Assembly: GCA_964544635.1 (NCBI GenBank)
Contig: CAZJCK010000010.1
Span: 1 to 60,158 of the forward strand
Length of the DNA stretch: 60,158 bases
Reading direction: 5' to 3'
Origin: CAZJCK01 sp964544635
GTDB taxonomy: Bacteria; Zixibacteria; MSB-5A5; GN15; FEB-12
In this document: positions 44,011 to 53,919 of the stretch, piece after piece
How positions within the stretch are numbered: position 1 is the stretch's first letter
Layout: each line of letters opens with the position of its first letter
Translations under genes and position numbers: made by a program
Notes under the pieces: generated by a model
Told to the model about the DNA's origin: nothing
The model's database searches: none
What the model saw: only the letters and a program-made list of their open reading frames with translations

Positions 44011-44786
44011 TGTACTCTCTCCGGGGCCGTCTGATTCGGGTGTTTTGGGTGAGAGTGAAAGGGCACTCCCTTGAGGAACAGGCGAAGCGCCTGCCAGTAG
44101 ATGGTACCAATCACCTTGGCGGTCATCAGCGGGTACCGCACCAGGTTAGCGGCCAGCGCGCGCTGTGTGAGCGGCCGTCGCTCGAGCGACAGAGAAGCAT
44201 CGAAATACAACTCTTCACCCACGTAATTCTGAAAGAAAACCTCAAGCTGCTTACCCGGTTCGGTGAATCGCCAGTCATACCGGTGATCCATGTGCATGAA
44301 CGGCGAAACGTGGAACCGCTTCGGCATTTCCCAGCGGTGCCACGTCCCGACCGGTCGGTCGCTGTCCGGTGTCAAAACGTACGCATACCGCTGTTTCCAC
44401 GGCGTGTTGGTGATGTCGGCTATAATCGTCTCGACATGGCGATCGTCGCGATCCCAGCAGTAATAGAACGTCACCGGGTTGAACAGGTAGCCCAACTGGC
44501 GCACGTGTGTAAGCATCCGCACAGAACCCTCGGGGCGACGGCCGGTCTTGTCTTCTACGGCGGTACGGATAGCGTCGTCGAGCGATACTGTTGCCGGGCC
44601 AAAGTAGTCGTCGCGGCAGTACCTGTAAATAGCCCGCTGTTTCGTACTCCACAACCGCGACTCCGGCAACAGCTGATCGATCTCTGCCAGGTCGAGATAG
44701 GCCATGAAGATGCGATAGCGAAAGTTGTTGTGCTTCGGCAGGTAGCGACGGTGCCGGATGTGTCCTTCATACAGACAGCTATGCAT
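44007..44786 (-). CDS. DUF1365 protein
   Basis: A 259-residue protein of the DUF1365 family (LYEGHIRHRRYLPKHNNFRY, FNPVTFYYCWDRD, NTPWKQRYAYV, KRFHVSPFMHMD). The family is nearly always next to the amine-oxidase-like FAD protein and a CFA-type methyltransferase; its activity is not established. The start at 44786 overlaps the FAD gene stop by eight bases; the longer frame to 44828 is unlikely. Confidence 0.9.
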   Translation of the reverse strand: MHSCLYEGHIRHRRYLPKHNNFRYRIFMAYLDLAEIDQLLPESRLWSTKQRAIYRYCRDDYFGPATVSLDDAIRTAVEDKTGRRPEGSVRMLTHVRQLGYLFNPVTFYYCWDRDDRHVETIIADITNTPWKQRYAYVLTPDSDRPVGTWHRWEMPKRFHVSPFMHMDHRYDWRFTEPGKQLEVFFQNYVGEELYFDASLSLERRPLTQRALAANLVRYPLMTAKVIGTIYWQALRLFLKGVPFHSHPKHPNQTAPERVQ

Positions 44787-46098
44787 GCTGCACCTCGCTG
44801 TCTTGCATCCCCAGTGCCGTGCAGACATCGAGTGCGCTCTTTACACCGTCCTCGTGAAAGCCGTACCCCCAGTACGCGCCGCAGTAGTAGGTACTGTTCA
44901 GTCCCGAGATAGTATGCTTGCGCTTTTGCGCGTTAATTGCCGATGTCGTGAAAACGGGATGATGATACTTGATTCGTTGCAGTACATGCTCCGGAACAAT
45001 CTTGTCGTCGTAGTTCAAGGTGACGTTGAACATGGTGTCAAACGGGATCGACTGCAGGTGGTTCATGTTATAGGTGACCGCCACGCGATCGCAATTGCTC
45101 TTCGGGATGTGATAGTTCCAGCTTGCCCAGGCCCGTCGGCGTTTCGGCAATGTGCGCGGATCGGTGTGCAATACAGCCTGGTTTTCCTGGTATGCAATGC
45201 TGCCGAGGAGGTCACGCTCGGCCGGCGTCGGATCGTCGAGAATCCGCAGCGCCTGGTCGGAATGCAGCGCCAGCACGACTCGATCAAACCGCTCGGCGGC
45301 ACGGCCGGCGATCGTCAATTCTACACCGTCCGTCAGTCTCTTTACCGACGTTACCGCTGAATTGAGGTGCACCCGGCCCGTGAGTTTGTTCACAATACGA
45401 CGGACATACTGGCGCGAGCCGCCTTTGACGACAAACCAGTTCGGTCGATCACCCGGTACCAGCATGCCGTGATTGTCGAAGAATCTCGCGAAGGTGGCTG
45501 CCGGAAACGACAGCATCTGCTCCGGACGGGCCGACCAGAGGGCCGCACCCATCGGCACCAGGTACTTGTCCACGAACCAGTCCGAATATTCGCCGGCGCC
45601 GACCAATTCTCCAAGTGTCAGGTTTGAAGGCAGTGCATCCAGGCTCGACTGCGTCTGCTTGCCGAACCGCACGATGTCGGCGAGCATCCGATAGAAACGC
45701 GGCTGGACCAGGTTGCGCTTCTGCGCGAACAGCGCGCGCGGCGACGTTGGGTTGTACTCCAGCCCCGTACGTTCACACTTCACGCTGAACGACATCGTGG
45801 TCGGTTGCCTCTCTACCCCCAGTTCGTCCAGCAGTTTCGTGAAGTTCGGATAGTTGCGATCGTTGAAGACAATGAAACCGGTGTCGACCGCGAAGCTGCG
45901 GCCGTCGATCTCCACGTCGACAGTGTTGGTATGACCGCCGGCAAAGGCGTTGGCCTCGAACAACCGAACATCGTGCCGCCGCGACAGGTAGTGTGCCGCC
46001 GTCAGCCCGGCAATGCCGGCGCCGACGATGGCGATTCTCAGCCCGGCAGGGGTGCGGTCCGACCCGGTCGCAGTATCGTTCGGCAATGAATTCAGCAC
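44779..46098 (-). CDS. FAD-dependent amine-oxidase-like oxidoreductase
   Basis: A 439-residue flavoprotein with the N-terminal dinucleotide motif IVGAGIAGLTAAHYLS (about 23-38), the FAD ribose Glu at LFEANAFAGGHTNTV, and a flavin-containing amine oxidase fold; a C-terminal YYCGAYWGYGFHEDG segment closes the FAD site. Relatives in this gene group act with CFA-type methyltransferases on membrane fatty acids. It lies 15 bases after the DUF1295 gene. Reaction is inferred from context. Confidence 0.9.
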   Translation of the reverse strand: MLNSLPNDTATGSDRTPAGLRIAIVGAGIAGLTAAHYLSRRHDVRLFEANAFAGGHTNTVDVEIDGRSFAVDTGFIVFNDRNYPNFTKLLDELGVERQPTTMSFSVKCERTGLEYNPTSPRALFAQKRNLVQPRFYRMLADIVRFGKQTQSSLDALPSNLTLGELVGAGEYSDWFVDKYLVPMGAALWSARPEQMLSFPAATFARFFDNHGMLVPGDRPNWFVVKGGSRQYVRRIVNKLTGRVHLNSAVTSVKRLTDGVELTIAGRAAERFDRVVLALHSDQALRILDDPTPAERDLLGSIAYQENQAVLHTDPRTLPKRRRAWASWNYHIPKSNCDRVAVTYNMNHLQSIPFDTMFNVTLNYDDKIVPEHVLQRIKYHHPVFTTSAINAQKRKHTISGLNSTYYCGAYWGYGFHEDGVKSALDVCTALGMQDSEVQHA

Positions 46099-46113
46099 CG
46101 TTCCACCTCCACG

Positions 46114-46908
46114 TCAGCCCCGGTTTCCCTCGGTTTTCGGCAACCATGGTATGAAGGCGTTGGTCTCTTGTATGTATTGTCGATAGCCGGGCTTGGAGTT
46201 TTTCAGGTCCTTTTCGAGCAACGTCACGCCCGAGAACTTGAGCAGGAGGACTGTGATGACAATCGGACTGACAATTGTCCAGTACTGGCCGGAGGGAACC
46301 GCAAGCAGGAAGAAGCCCCACCAGATGACGGTTTCGCCGAAGTAGTTAGGATGACGTGAGTAGCGCCACAGGCCGGACGAAAGCACTTTGCCTTTGTTGG
46401 CCGGGTTGCGCTTGAATCTCAACAGTTGCCAGTCGGCGGTTGCTTCGAAGAAGAAGCCGATCGCCCAGAGTGTCAGGCCGAGCAGGTCCCAGATAGTCCA
46501 GGCCGCCGGCGCATCGGCTGTCTGGGCGCTCAACAGCGGCAGCGAGATGGTCCAGAGCAAGACATCCTGCAGCAGGAATACAGTAATGAAGCTGCGCCAC
46601 CACCAGGCTTGAGGGCGCTTCTCGCGCATGGCACGGTAGCGCTTGTCTTCCGGCTGACCGTGGTTTCGTACCGCCAGGTGGACCGACAGGCGTAAGCCCC
46701 ACACCGCTACCAGCGACAAGACCAGGAGCTTGCGGGCATCCCAGCCGTCAGCCGACAGATAGTATACCACGGCTGCCAGAACAAATCCGGCGCCCCAGAA
46801 TATGTCAACGATACTGGTGTCGCGCTTGAAGACGCTCAGGGCCCAGATTGCCGTCTTATAGGCCAGAATCCAGAGTCCGGCCCACAGGAGGATCTCCGTT
46901 TGGGACAT
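46114..46908 (-). CDS. DUF1295 membrane protein (steroid 5-alpha-reductase-like)
   Basis: A 264-residue membrane protein with about seven helices and the family C-terminal signature LWRYSRHPNYFGETVIWWG, related to steroid 5-alpha-reductases and isoprenylcysteine methyltransferases. It is the first gene of the lipid operon. The start has AGGAAAG six bases upstream. It may reduce or methylate a membrane lipid double bond; no experimental role is known to me. Confidence 0.88.
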   Translation of the reverse strand: MSQTEILLWAGLWILAYKTAIWALSVFKRDTSIVDIFWGAGFVLAAVVYYLSADGWDARKLLVLSLVAVWGLRLSVHLAVRNHGQPEDKRYRAMREKRPQAWWWRSFITVFLLQDVLLWTISLPLLSAQTADAPAAWTIWDLLGLTLWAIGFFFEATADWQLLRFKRNPANKGKVLSSGLWRYSRHPNYFGETVIWWGFFLLAVPSGQYWTIVSPIVITVLLLKFSGVTLLEKDLKNSKPGYRQYIQETNAFIPWLPKTEGNRG

Positions 46909-47049
46909 CTTTCCTCAAAATGGCTTGGGCAACATGGCGGGTTGCGCTGAACGACCGGAGAGGTATTACGGGCAGTCCGCTGCCGGTCGCATATATGGAA
47001 ATACTGAAGTGAGAGGTTTTGTTCCGATCTGGCAGAAGAAAATTGGGAG

Positions 47050-48900
47050 CTATTTTTCGCGAACCAAGACATAGCCGTTGACTGACTCCACAACCAGGCT
47101 GTCGCGGTGGTAACGTCCTGAAACACTGCTGAGCACGGCGCGTGCCTCCAACGAGTCGGACACCGCATCAAACATCATCAACCCGGCGCTGACGTCGCTC
47201 TGATTCGGCCGGGACCGTACGGTGCCGGTGAGCCGATCTAAAGACAGGACAAGAAGTGGGATCGGGTCACCCGGCCTGTCATCGGTTCTCAAAATCTCGA
47301 TCTGGGCGGCTGTGCTGTCGAGCCGAGCGGTGTACCGCGGCTGGGGCGACTCGGCGCCATGCTGATCACGCGGCAGGCGGTTGGCCGGTGACTTGTGCAG
47401 ATAATCGTGCGACTGCGCCAGATCGAGCAAATAATCATACTCCGATATCGGTATCGCGCCGGATGGTGTGGCGGCCAGGTAGAATCGCTGCCCCATCGGC
47501 CCGACAACACGAACACCGTAGTAGTCAAGGCCAATCGCTGTTGCGATTTCGGCAGCATGCTGATACCGCGACAGCGTATCAAGCACCTTCAGCGTGCTGT
47601 CGGACAGCCACTGCCCAAACAGTTCGGTGTCGTGATAGTCCGCCAGGTAGCGAATGATACTGCTCATCTCACGTTGCGCCGCGGACGGAATCGTATCCGA
47701 CAGCGCCACCAGCCGACCGTCCTGCAACAAACCGTGCGTCTCCATGAACTCAGTCAAGCGTCCCTGCTGACTCGACCGCGAGACCGAGAACGCGCTCCAC
47801 GGCCCCCAGGCCGACAGCACGGCAAGCAGGCAGATGACAATCGGTATGACACGTATATCTTTCTTGCGACCGAACAGGAAATAGCCGGTCACAACCACCA
47901 GTCCGACCGCCATCGCCGCGACCAGGTAGCGATTGACCGTCACACCGTAGTCGTCGATGCGCACCCAGATAGCCAGGCCCAGCAGGATGATCAGCGGCAC
48001 CGATGCCCGGAAGTACCAGGTGATAAACGTCGCCACCCATTTGTTTTCGCTCCGTTCGCGAAGCGGATACAGCAGCAGGAGCGAGAGAATGCCGACCACA
48101 GCATACCACAATATGAGTTCAGCCACCCAGCCGGTCGGCCAGGACCAGCTGACGATGATCTTAATCTCATACGCGATCAGTATGACGAAGTACAACGCTA
48201 CCAGCGGCAGAAGTATGAACTGCGCGAACAGCTTCAGGCCGCGAGGATACGGCACGCTGTCGGTCAGCGTTGCCGGTCTCGGCACACCCGGCAAAAAGAT
48301 GAGCGGGTGCACCAAAGCCGTGAGGATAATCCAGAGTTGCAGGTAGCGGGCATCGTCGATATCGGCGCCGAACAGATGATCGATCGCCGCCAGCGCCAGG
48401 GCAATGCCGACGAACAGCACCGCGGCGTAGAGCGCCGCCAGCAGGAACCGCAGGAAGAGCGATTTATTGAACTCCCAGAACTGCTGCACCTGCGAGCGAA
48501 CCACAAACGGAATGAACGCCACCAGAAAGTGCAGGCCCAGAGCCAGCAGCAGGAAACGTATGAACACCGAGTTGGACGGATCGGGCGCCGGCGGCAACGC
48601 GAGGTAATAGCCCACCAGCAGCAACAGGCCGACTGCCTGCGCGCCAAAATTCTGGACGGCCCGCCATGCCCGGCGCTCGGCGAACAGGACGATCGCCACT
48701 CCCAGCGGCACACCCAGCGCTGCCGCCATGAACAGGTTGCGCAGCATCGGATCGTCATCAAAATCCGAACCGTCGGCAACGATGACGGCTACAACGGTCG
48801 CAGCCAGAGCGCACAGTACCGTGGCCGGAAAGCGGCGAACCGTCAGGCCAATCTGCTCGAGGATCAATGAGAATGATGGCAGTCTTTTCAGGATACTCAT
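47050..48900 (-). CDS. DUF4153 membrane protein
   Basis: A 616-residue inner-membrane protein with about eleven to twelve helices in the first 400 residues and a soluble C-terminal domain of about 220 residues, the DUF4153/DUF4173 architecture. GGAGG lies seven bases before ATG 48900; the frame extends to 48930. It diverges from the metallophosphoesterase. Function is not established. Confidence 0.82.
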   Translation of the reverse strand: MSILKRLPSFSLILEQIGLTVRRFPATVLCALAATVVAVIVADGSDFDDDPMLRNLFMAAALGVPLGVAIVLFAERRAWRAVQNFGAQAVGLLLLVGYYLALPPAPDPSNSVFIRFLLLALGLHFLVAFIPFVVRSQVQQFWEFNKSLFLRFLLAALYAAVLFVGIALALAAIDHLFGADIDDARYLQLWIILTALVHPLIFLPGVPRPATLTDSVPYPRGLKLFAQFILLPLVALYFVILIAYEIKIIVSWSWPTGWVAELILWYAVVGILSLLLLYPLRERSENKWVATFITWYFRASVPLIILLGLAIWVRIDDYGVTVNRYLVAAMAVGLVVVTGYFLFGRKKDIRVIPIVICLLAVLSAWGPWSAFSVSRSSQQGRLTEFMETHGLLQDGRLVALSDTIPSAAQREMSSIIRYLADYHDTELFGQWLSDSTLKVLDTLSRYQHAAEIATAIGLDYYGVRVVGPMGQRFYLAATPSGAIPISEYDYLLDLAQSHDYLHKSPANRLPRDQHGAESPQPRYTARLDSTAAQIEILRTDDRPGDPIPLLVLSLDRLTGTVRSRPNQSDVSAGLMMFDAVSDSLEARAVLSSVSGRYHRDSLVVESVNGYVLVREK

Positions 48901-49057
48901 AGTGCGCCTCCGTCTATCATGGTGCGCCACAAGATGAGTTGCCTCAATGTGGTGGACAAATTAAAACTGGCATAGCTTTACCTTGACCCGGTTACCGCCC
49001 GTCTTCACGGTGGAACCACCGCAGCACAAATACCGTTTACCGGTCAAAGGAGTCAGC

Positions 49058-50239
49058 GTGTTTTTTGTCATTGTTCTCGCCGTTTTGTCGCTCATGTACG
49101 GTTATGTCGGCTGGCGGCTGATCAGCCCGGCCGCCTTTTCCACACCGATCAGCCTGGCCCTCTGGGCACTATTGGTGCTCTTTCTGGCCCTGCCGTTTGT
49201 ACAGATCTTCCTCCGCATGCGCGGCAGCGAAGGTCCGTTTGTCGATCTCATGGCCTGGATCGGCTACTTCAGCTTTGGCATGATCACCCTGCTTTTCGCC
49301 CTGGTCGTCATCAAGGACATCTTCTATCTCGGCTGGTGGGGGATCGATGCCCTGGTGGCTCGGCTCTCCGGGTCGTCCGACCCCGCGTACCTCGCCGATC
49401 CTGAACGCCGCCGCGCAATAACTAATATCTCCAGTGTCGGTATTCTCGGTCTCACCGGCGGGCTGTCGGTGTACGGTCTGTACAAGGCGAGGCGCGAACC
49501 GGATATTGTACGTATCGACGTTCCGATCGCCAACCTCCCCGAGGCGCTGGCCGGCCTGACTATTGCGCAACTGACCGACATACATGTCAGCAGCACGATC
49601 AAGCGCGGTTTTGTTGAACGGATCGTGCGTTTGACCAACGATCTCAAGCCCGATATCGTCGCGGTGACGGGTGACCTGGTCGACGGCTCGGTGGCGGCAT
49701 TGGGCAACGATGTCGCTCCGCTGGCCGACCTTGTTGCACCGCACGGTCGGTACTTTATCACCGGCAATCACGAATACTACTCCGGCGTCGGCCAGTGGCT
49801 GGAGGAAACGCGACGGCTGGGTATGGACGTGCTCCTGAATGAGCACCGTGTTATCGAGCGCAACGGCGCCAGGCTGTTGCTGGCCGGGGTCACCGACTTC
49901 ACCGGCGGCCAGTTCTCCGACCAGCATCGTTCCGATCCGCTGAAAGCGCGCGCCAATGCTCCCGACTGCGATGTCAGCGTGCTCCTGGCTCACCAACCCT
50001 TGAGTATTTACGACGCCGCCACGGCCCGGTATGACTATGTCCTGTCCGGTCATACTCACGGCGGTCAGTATTTCCCTTACCACTGGCTGGTGGCCCTGTT
50101 CCAGCCGTACGTTTCCGGCCTTTACCGGCACAACGACAAGACCCAGATCTATGTCAGCACCGGCACCGGCTACTGGGGGCCGCAGCTTCGCCTCGGTACC
50201 CGCTCGGAGATAACGCTCCATCGCCTCGTGCCCGCTTGA
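49058..50239 (+). CDS. Membrane-anchored metallophosphoesterase
   Basis: A 393-residue protein with four or five N-terminal helices and a C-terminal calcineurin-like phosphoesterase domain holding every metal motif: TDIHVS, GDLVDG, GNHEYY, LAHQP and GHTHGGQ. It resembles YaeI/YkuE-type enzymes acting on phospholipid or UDP-linked lipid phosphates. GTG 49058 follows AAGGAG by five bases and is favoured over TTG 48983, which lacks a ribosome site. Substrate unknown. Confidence 0.88.
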   Translation: MFFVIVLAVLSLMYGYVGWRLISPAAFSTPISLALWALLVLFLALPFVQIFLRMRGSEGPFVDLMAWIGYFSFGMITLLFALVVIKDIFYLGWWGIDALVARLSGSSDPAYLADPERRRAITNISSVGILGLTGGLSVYGLYKARREPDIVRIDVPIANLPEALAGLTIAQLTDIHVSSTIKRGFVERIVRLTNDLKPDIVAVTGDLVDGSVAALGNDVAPLADLVAPHGRYFITGNHEYYSGVGQWLEETRRLGMDVLLNEHRVIERNGARLLLAGVTDFTGGQFSDQHRSDPLKARANAPDCDVSVLLAHQPLSIYDAATARYDYVLSGHTHGGQYFPYHWLVALFQPYVSGLYRHNDKTQIYVSTGTGYWGPQLRLGTRSEITLHRLVPA

Positions 50240-50308
50240 TTTCTGTCAAGCGCTTCAACCTCTTTCGCTTAACCAAACAGCCTCGCCTGCCGATACAGGA
50301 AAGAGGAT

Positions 50309-50980
50309 ATGTTTGGTCTAACAAAACAATGCATGACGGCGCTCTTTCTTGGCCTGTTGGCCGTAGCCTCGGCCGGTTCCGCTACGTTGAACGGCAGGGT
50401 CACACGTCCCCCTGCCGCCACCGAACAGCGGCCGACCGTGACCCGGTATGCCGGTCGCAGCCTGAGTCAGACGCAGCCTGAAACAGCGATGGCCTGTCGC
50501 TGCAATCCGGGACTGTTTTCGGTCGTCTACCTGACCGCCGACAGCCTGCCGGAAGCGGCGCCGCCCGACAGCGTGCCCACGATGGCCCAGAAGGACAAGC
50601 GCTTCGAACCGTCAGTCATGGCAGTCGCCGTCGGCACCGAAGTCGGCTTTCCCAATCTCGATCCCTTCTATCACAATGTCTTCTCCTATTCCAGCAGTAA
50701 GCGGTTCGACCTCGGGCGCTACCCGCAGGGAGAGACCAAACGCGTACTCTTCGACAAACCCGGCCTCGTCCAGATCTTCTGCGAGATTCATTACTCCATG
50801 CGGGCGTATGTTCATGTGCTGGAAACACCGTATTTTGATGTCTCCGATGATCACGGCAACTTCAGCATCCCCGGCATAGAGCCGGGCACTTACACAGTCA
50901 ATGTCTGGCAGGAGAATCTGCCGGCGTTGCAGCGCACAATTACCATCGACTCCGACAGCCTGTACGTGGAACTGGAATAA
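50309..50980 (+). CDS. Exported cupredoxin-like protein
   Basis: A 223-residue secreted protein with a signal peptide (to ~24) and a blue-copper fold. Type 1 ligands fit H122 (HNVFSYS), C158, H161 and M164 (CEIHYSM). After the copper site is a short carboxypeptidase-regulatory-like beta domain (FSIPGIEPGTYTV). GAGG lies three bases before the ATG and AGGAAAG further up. It is three bases ahead of the histidine kinase, so co-transcribed. Electron carrier or copper sensor for the kinase are both possible. Confidence 0.83.
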   Translation: MFGLTKQCMTALFLGLLAVASAGSATLNGRVTRPPAATEQRPTVTRYAGRSLSQTQPETAMACRCNPGLFSVVYLTADSLPEAAPPDSVPTMAQKDKRFEPSVMAVAVGTEVGFPNLDPFYHNVFSYSSSKRFDLGRYPQGETKRVLFDKPGLVQIFCEIHYSMRAYVHVLETPYFDVSDDHGNFSIPGIEPGTYTVNVWQENLPALQRTITIDSDSLYVELE

Positions 50981-50983
50981 GCG

Positions 50984-52759
50984 ATGCGAATGAACCTTAC
51001 CCAGCGCTACCTTGTCTTTGTTGCCGGCGTGATCGTGATCATTTTGGCAATCTCATATGCCGTCACCAGCTCGGTTATGCGCGACGGCCTGAGTGATCTG
51101 TTTCGCGAGAGGCTCGAGCGCAGCCCGGCGGTTGTCGAGCAGTACGCCCGGGCTGACTTGTTGAATCGCCGCAAGGAGATTGAAACGATAGTCTCGTCGC
51201 CGCGTTTCCTGGCCGCCATTGCGACCGGCGACAGCGCCACAGTTGCGCGCGAGGCGCCCGGCTACCTGTCGCTGTCGGATGCTGACCTGCTCCTGGTCTG
51301 TGCTTCCGACGGTGGCATCCTGTACGCCTCGGAAACGGTAGGTGCATCGCTCGTCAATGACATCTCGGCCGTATTGCTTCGCGACAACGAGTATCATAAG
51401 CCAAAGTATTTCCAGGCGAATGGTGAGCTGTTCCAGGTGCTGGGTACTCCGGTTGTCACGGCTGACGGTTTTCGACTTGGCTACCTCGCTCTTGGTCATA
51501 CCATACAATCGTACATGCCGTCGGAACTGAGCCAGTTGTCCGGCTTCGACGTTGTCATCACCTATCAAGGCCGCGTCGCCGGGCATACCCTCACACCCCT
51601 GGTCCGGCGCTTCCTCAGCGACTCTTCCCAACAAGTCGTGCCGTCGATGACGGTTGATCAAACCGACCGGATCGAATTACATGGCGAGCAGATCCTGTAC
51701 CATGCCGTGAGTTTCGAATCGCTCGTCATCACTTTCCTGGCTCCCGTGGAAGAACACATCATGCCGATCATGAGCGATATCAGCACACTCCTGACTACTG
51801 TCGCCGTTTCGGTCGGCCTCTTGAGCATGCTGGTAATCTATCTTTTCACCCAGCGGCGCATCGGTCGACAGGTAAATCTGCTGGTAGATGCCGCCAAGCG
51901 GATCGGCGCCGATGATCTTGACTTCGAGATCAAACCGACCTCACGCGACGAACTCGGCTATCTTGCGGGCGAATTCGAACGGACGCGCAGCCGTATCCTC
52001 GAGTCCCGTGAAGCGCTCAAGGGCGCCCATGAAGACCGGGTGCGGGCCGAACGACTGGCCGCGATTGGTCGCCTCACCGCCGGCATCGTGCACGATATCA
52101 AGAACCCGATGGCGGTCATCGGCGGTAATGCCGAACTCATTCGCCGTACCCATTCCAACGACGATCGGCTGCAGGCCCGCTGCGATGAAATCATCAACCA
52201 GATCGAAAGAGTCAAGGAACTGACCGCCGAACTGCTGGAATACAGTCGCGGCAAAACGAAGCTCGAGCTCCAGACTGTCGATATAGCCAATTACATGGCA
52301 GGGGTTGCGTCGCACCATGAACCCAACTTCTTGTCCGCCGGCATCAGCCTGCGCCTGTCCGGACCAGCCGATATTTGCGCCCACATCGATCCCCACCGTT
52401 TCCAACGCGTTGTTGACAACCTGTGCAACAATGCCCGCGAAGCGCTGAAACCGGGACGCTGCGTTGAAATCTCCTGGGAAGTAACCGACACCGTGCGTCT
52501 TCGCGTAGCCGACAACGGGCCCGGTATCCCGGCGCCAATACTCGAGACGATCTTCGAACCCTTCGTTACCCACGGCAAGGAATCGGGTACCGGCCTGGGA
52601 CTGGCAATCACCCGACAAATTGTCGAAGATCATGGGGGCGCGATCGAGGTGTCATCGACACCGGGCGAGGGATCCTGCTTCACCATCAGCCTGCCGCTGG
52701 TCGATTCGCCAACCAATCAGCCGCCGACAGGCGCCGTAACCGAGGGAGCCATCACATGA
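50984..52759 (+). CDS. Membrane sensor histidine kinase
   Basis: A 591-residue kinase: TM1 ~9-29, a periplasmic sensor of ~240 residues with a double-Cache-like look (30-265), TM2 ~268-290, HAMP (~291-345), dimerisation helix with phospho-acceptor His370 (GIVHDIKNP), and HATPase with DNLCNNAREAL, VADNGPGIP and GTGLGLAITRQI. No response regulator is in the operon or window. Its stop overlaps the porin-like start by four bases. Confidence 0.93.
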   Translation: MRMNLTQRYLVFVAGVIVIILAISYAVTSSVMRDGLSDLFRERLERSPAVVEQYARADLLNRRKEIETIVSSPRFLAAIATGDSATVAREAPGYLSLSDADLLLVCASDGGILYASETVGASLVNDISAVLLRDNEYHKPKYFQANGELFQVLGTPVVTADGFRLGYLALGHTIQSYMPSELSQLSGFDVVITYQGRVAGHTLTPLVRRFLSDSSQQVVPSMTVDQTDRIELHGEQILYHAVSFESLVITFLAPVEEHIMPIMSDISTLLTTVAVSVGLLSMLVIYLFTQRRIGRQVNLLVDAAKRIGADDLDFEIKPTSRDELGYLAGEFERTRSRILESREALKGAHEDRVRAERLAAIGRLTAGIVHDIKNPMAVIGGNAELIRRTHSNDDRLQARCDEIINQIERVKELTAELLEYSRGKTKLELQTVDIANYMAGVASHHEPNFLSAGISLRLSGPADICAHIDPHRFQRVVDNLCNNAREALKPGRCVEISWEVTDTVRLRVADNGPGIPAPILETIFEPFVTHGKESGTGLGLAITRQIVEDHGGAIEVSSTPGEGSCFTISLPLVDSPTNQPPTGAVTEGAIT

Positions 52760-53889
52760 GGCTGTTTTATACCAGGTTGATCGTTGTACTCATACTCATG
52801 GCGCCGACAGCGACAAAAGCCCAGGTGCAGGTGAGCGGGCTGATCGACTTCGTGGCGCGCAACGCCAAAGAACCGGACATTACGAATGTCACCTTTCGCA
52901 ACGAATCGACATTGAACACCATGCGTGCGCGGCTGTTCTTCGATGCCCCGCTCAACGGTAACAGCGCGGCATTCGTACAGGTGACGATGGACAACTACCA
53001 GATCAATCTCTTCGCGGCCTATGTGCGATTTGCCAACCTGCTGGGACCGCATGTAAATGTCAATGTGGGACTGATCCCCAACACTGTCGGCAACTTCGGA
53101 CCGCGAACATACAGCGACAAGAATCCACTCATTGGCGTGCCGCTGCTCTGGGTGCATCACAGCAGTTACGTTCCGGGCGCTGCGGCGCCACCGACAACCG
53201 TCGACGAACTGGTCGCTCTCAAAACAGAGCGCTCTCGATTCGGCCTGCCCACCCTGTATGACAACTGCTGGAATACCGGCATCGAGGTCTATGGCGCCAG
53301 CGGACCAATCGACTATTCGATCGCCCTGCTCAGTGGCGCCGTCTCCAAACCATCCATCACCCAGGCGAAAGAAATCCCGCAGGCCACGGCTCGGCTGGCC
53401 TGGGTGTTCGGTCCGGAGCTGATTGTCGGCGTGAACGGTTTTGCCGGGCCGTACGCCGCCGACGATGCTTTCGCCGTGCCGCTCCCCGACGGCAAGTCGG
53501 CCGAGGACTATCTCAACTATGGCGGCGGATACGACTTGGCCTTCTCCCGCGGCTACCTCGAAATATACTCCGAGGTATTCAGGGCTGTCTGGCAGACACC
53601 GTTTCTTCCCGATCTGAAAGCAACCTCGGGATATATCGACGCCAAGTACAAGGTCGCGCCCGGTTGGTACGTTGCGGGACGTTTTGGGGCGTTTGTACCG
53701 GACAAGATAACAGTAGCGTCGAAAGAAGAAGTCCGCTGGGACTCGCAGGTACTACGCTACGAGTTTGGCCTGGGGTATCATCCGTCAAGGAATACCACCA
53801 TCAAAGCTGTAACGCAACTGAATCGCTTCGAGGACGCAGCAAGTCTCAACACCGATCACTTCGCGATGCAACTGTCGGTGCTTCTCTGA
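52756..53889 (+). CDS. Outer-membrane beta-barrel (porin-like)
   Basis: A 377-residue exported protein with a signal peptide ending near KAQ and alternating amphipathic strands with aromatic ends (VNVNVGLIPNTVGNFGPRTY), ending in a hydrophobic C-terminal strand LSVLL. It resembles porins of the phosphate-selective O/P type in appearance only. It is the third gene of the cupredoxin-kinase operon; it may pass a metal or anion that the kinase senses. Confidence 0.7.
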   Translation: MRLFYTRLIVVLILMAPTATKAQVQVSGLIDFVARNAKEPDITNVTFRNESTLNTMRARLFFDAPLNGNSAAFVQVTMDNYQINLFAAYVRFANLLGPHVNVNVGLIPNTVGNFGPRTYSDKNPLIGVPLLWVHHSSYVPGAAAPPTTVDELVALKTERSRFGLPTLYDNCWNTGIEVYGASGPIDYSIALLSGAVSKPSITQAKEIPQATARLAWVFGPELIVGVNGFAGPYAADDAFAVPLPDGKSAEDYLNYGGGYDLAFSRGYLEIYSEVFRAVWQTPFLPDLKATSGYIDAKYKVAPGWYVAGRFGAFVPDKITVASKEEVRWDSQVLRYEFGLGYHPSRNTTIKAVTQLNRFEDAASLNTDHFAMQLSVLL

Positions 53890-53919
53890 CGGCGCTACGG
53901 GGTATCGGTTTTCGAAACG

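Noticed and set aside
46999..47025. GGAAC-N16-GTATTT as an ECF-type promoter of the lipid operon.
   Set aside because: Only the -35 part resembles an ECF site and the match is too short to claim.
47395..48870. A 491-codon plus-strand frame opposite the DUF4153 gene.
   Set aside because: Its product is Arg/Gln/His-rich low-complexity sequence, the antisense of a membrane protein.
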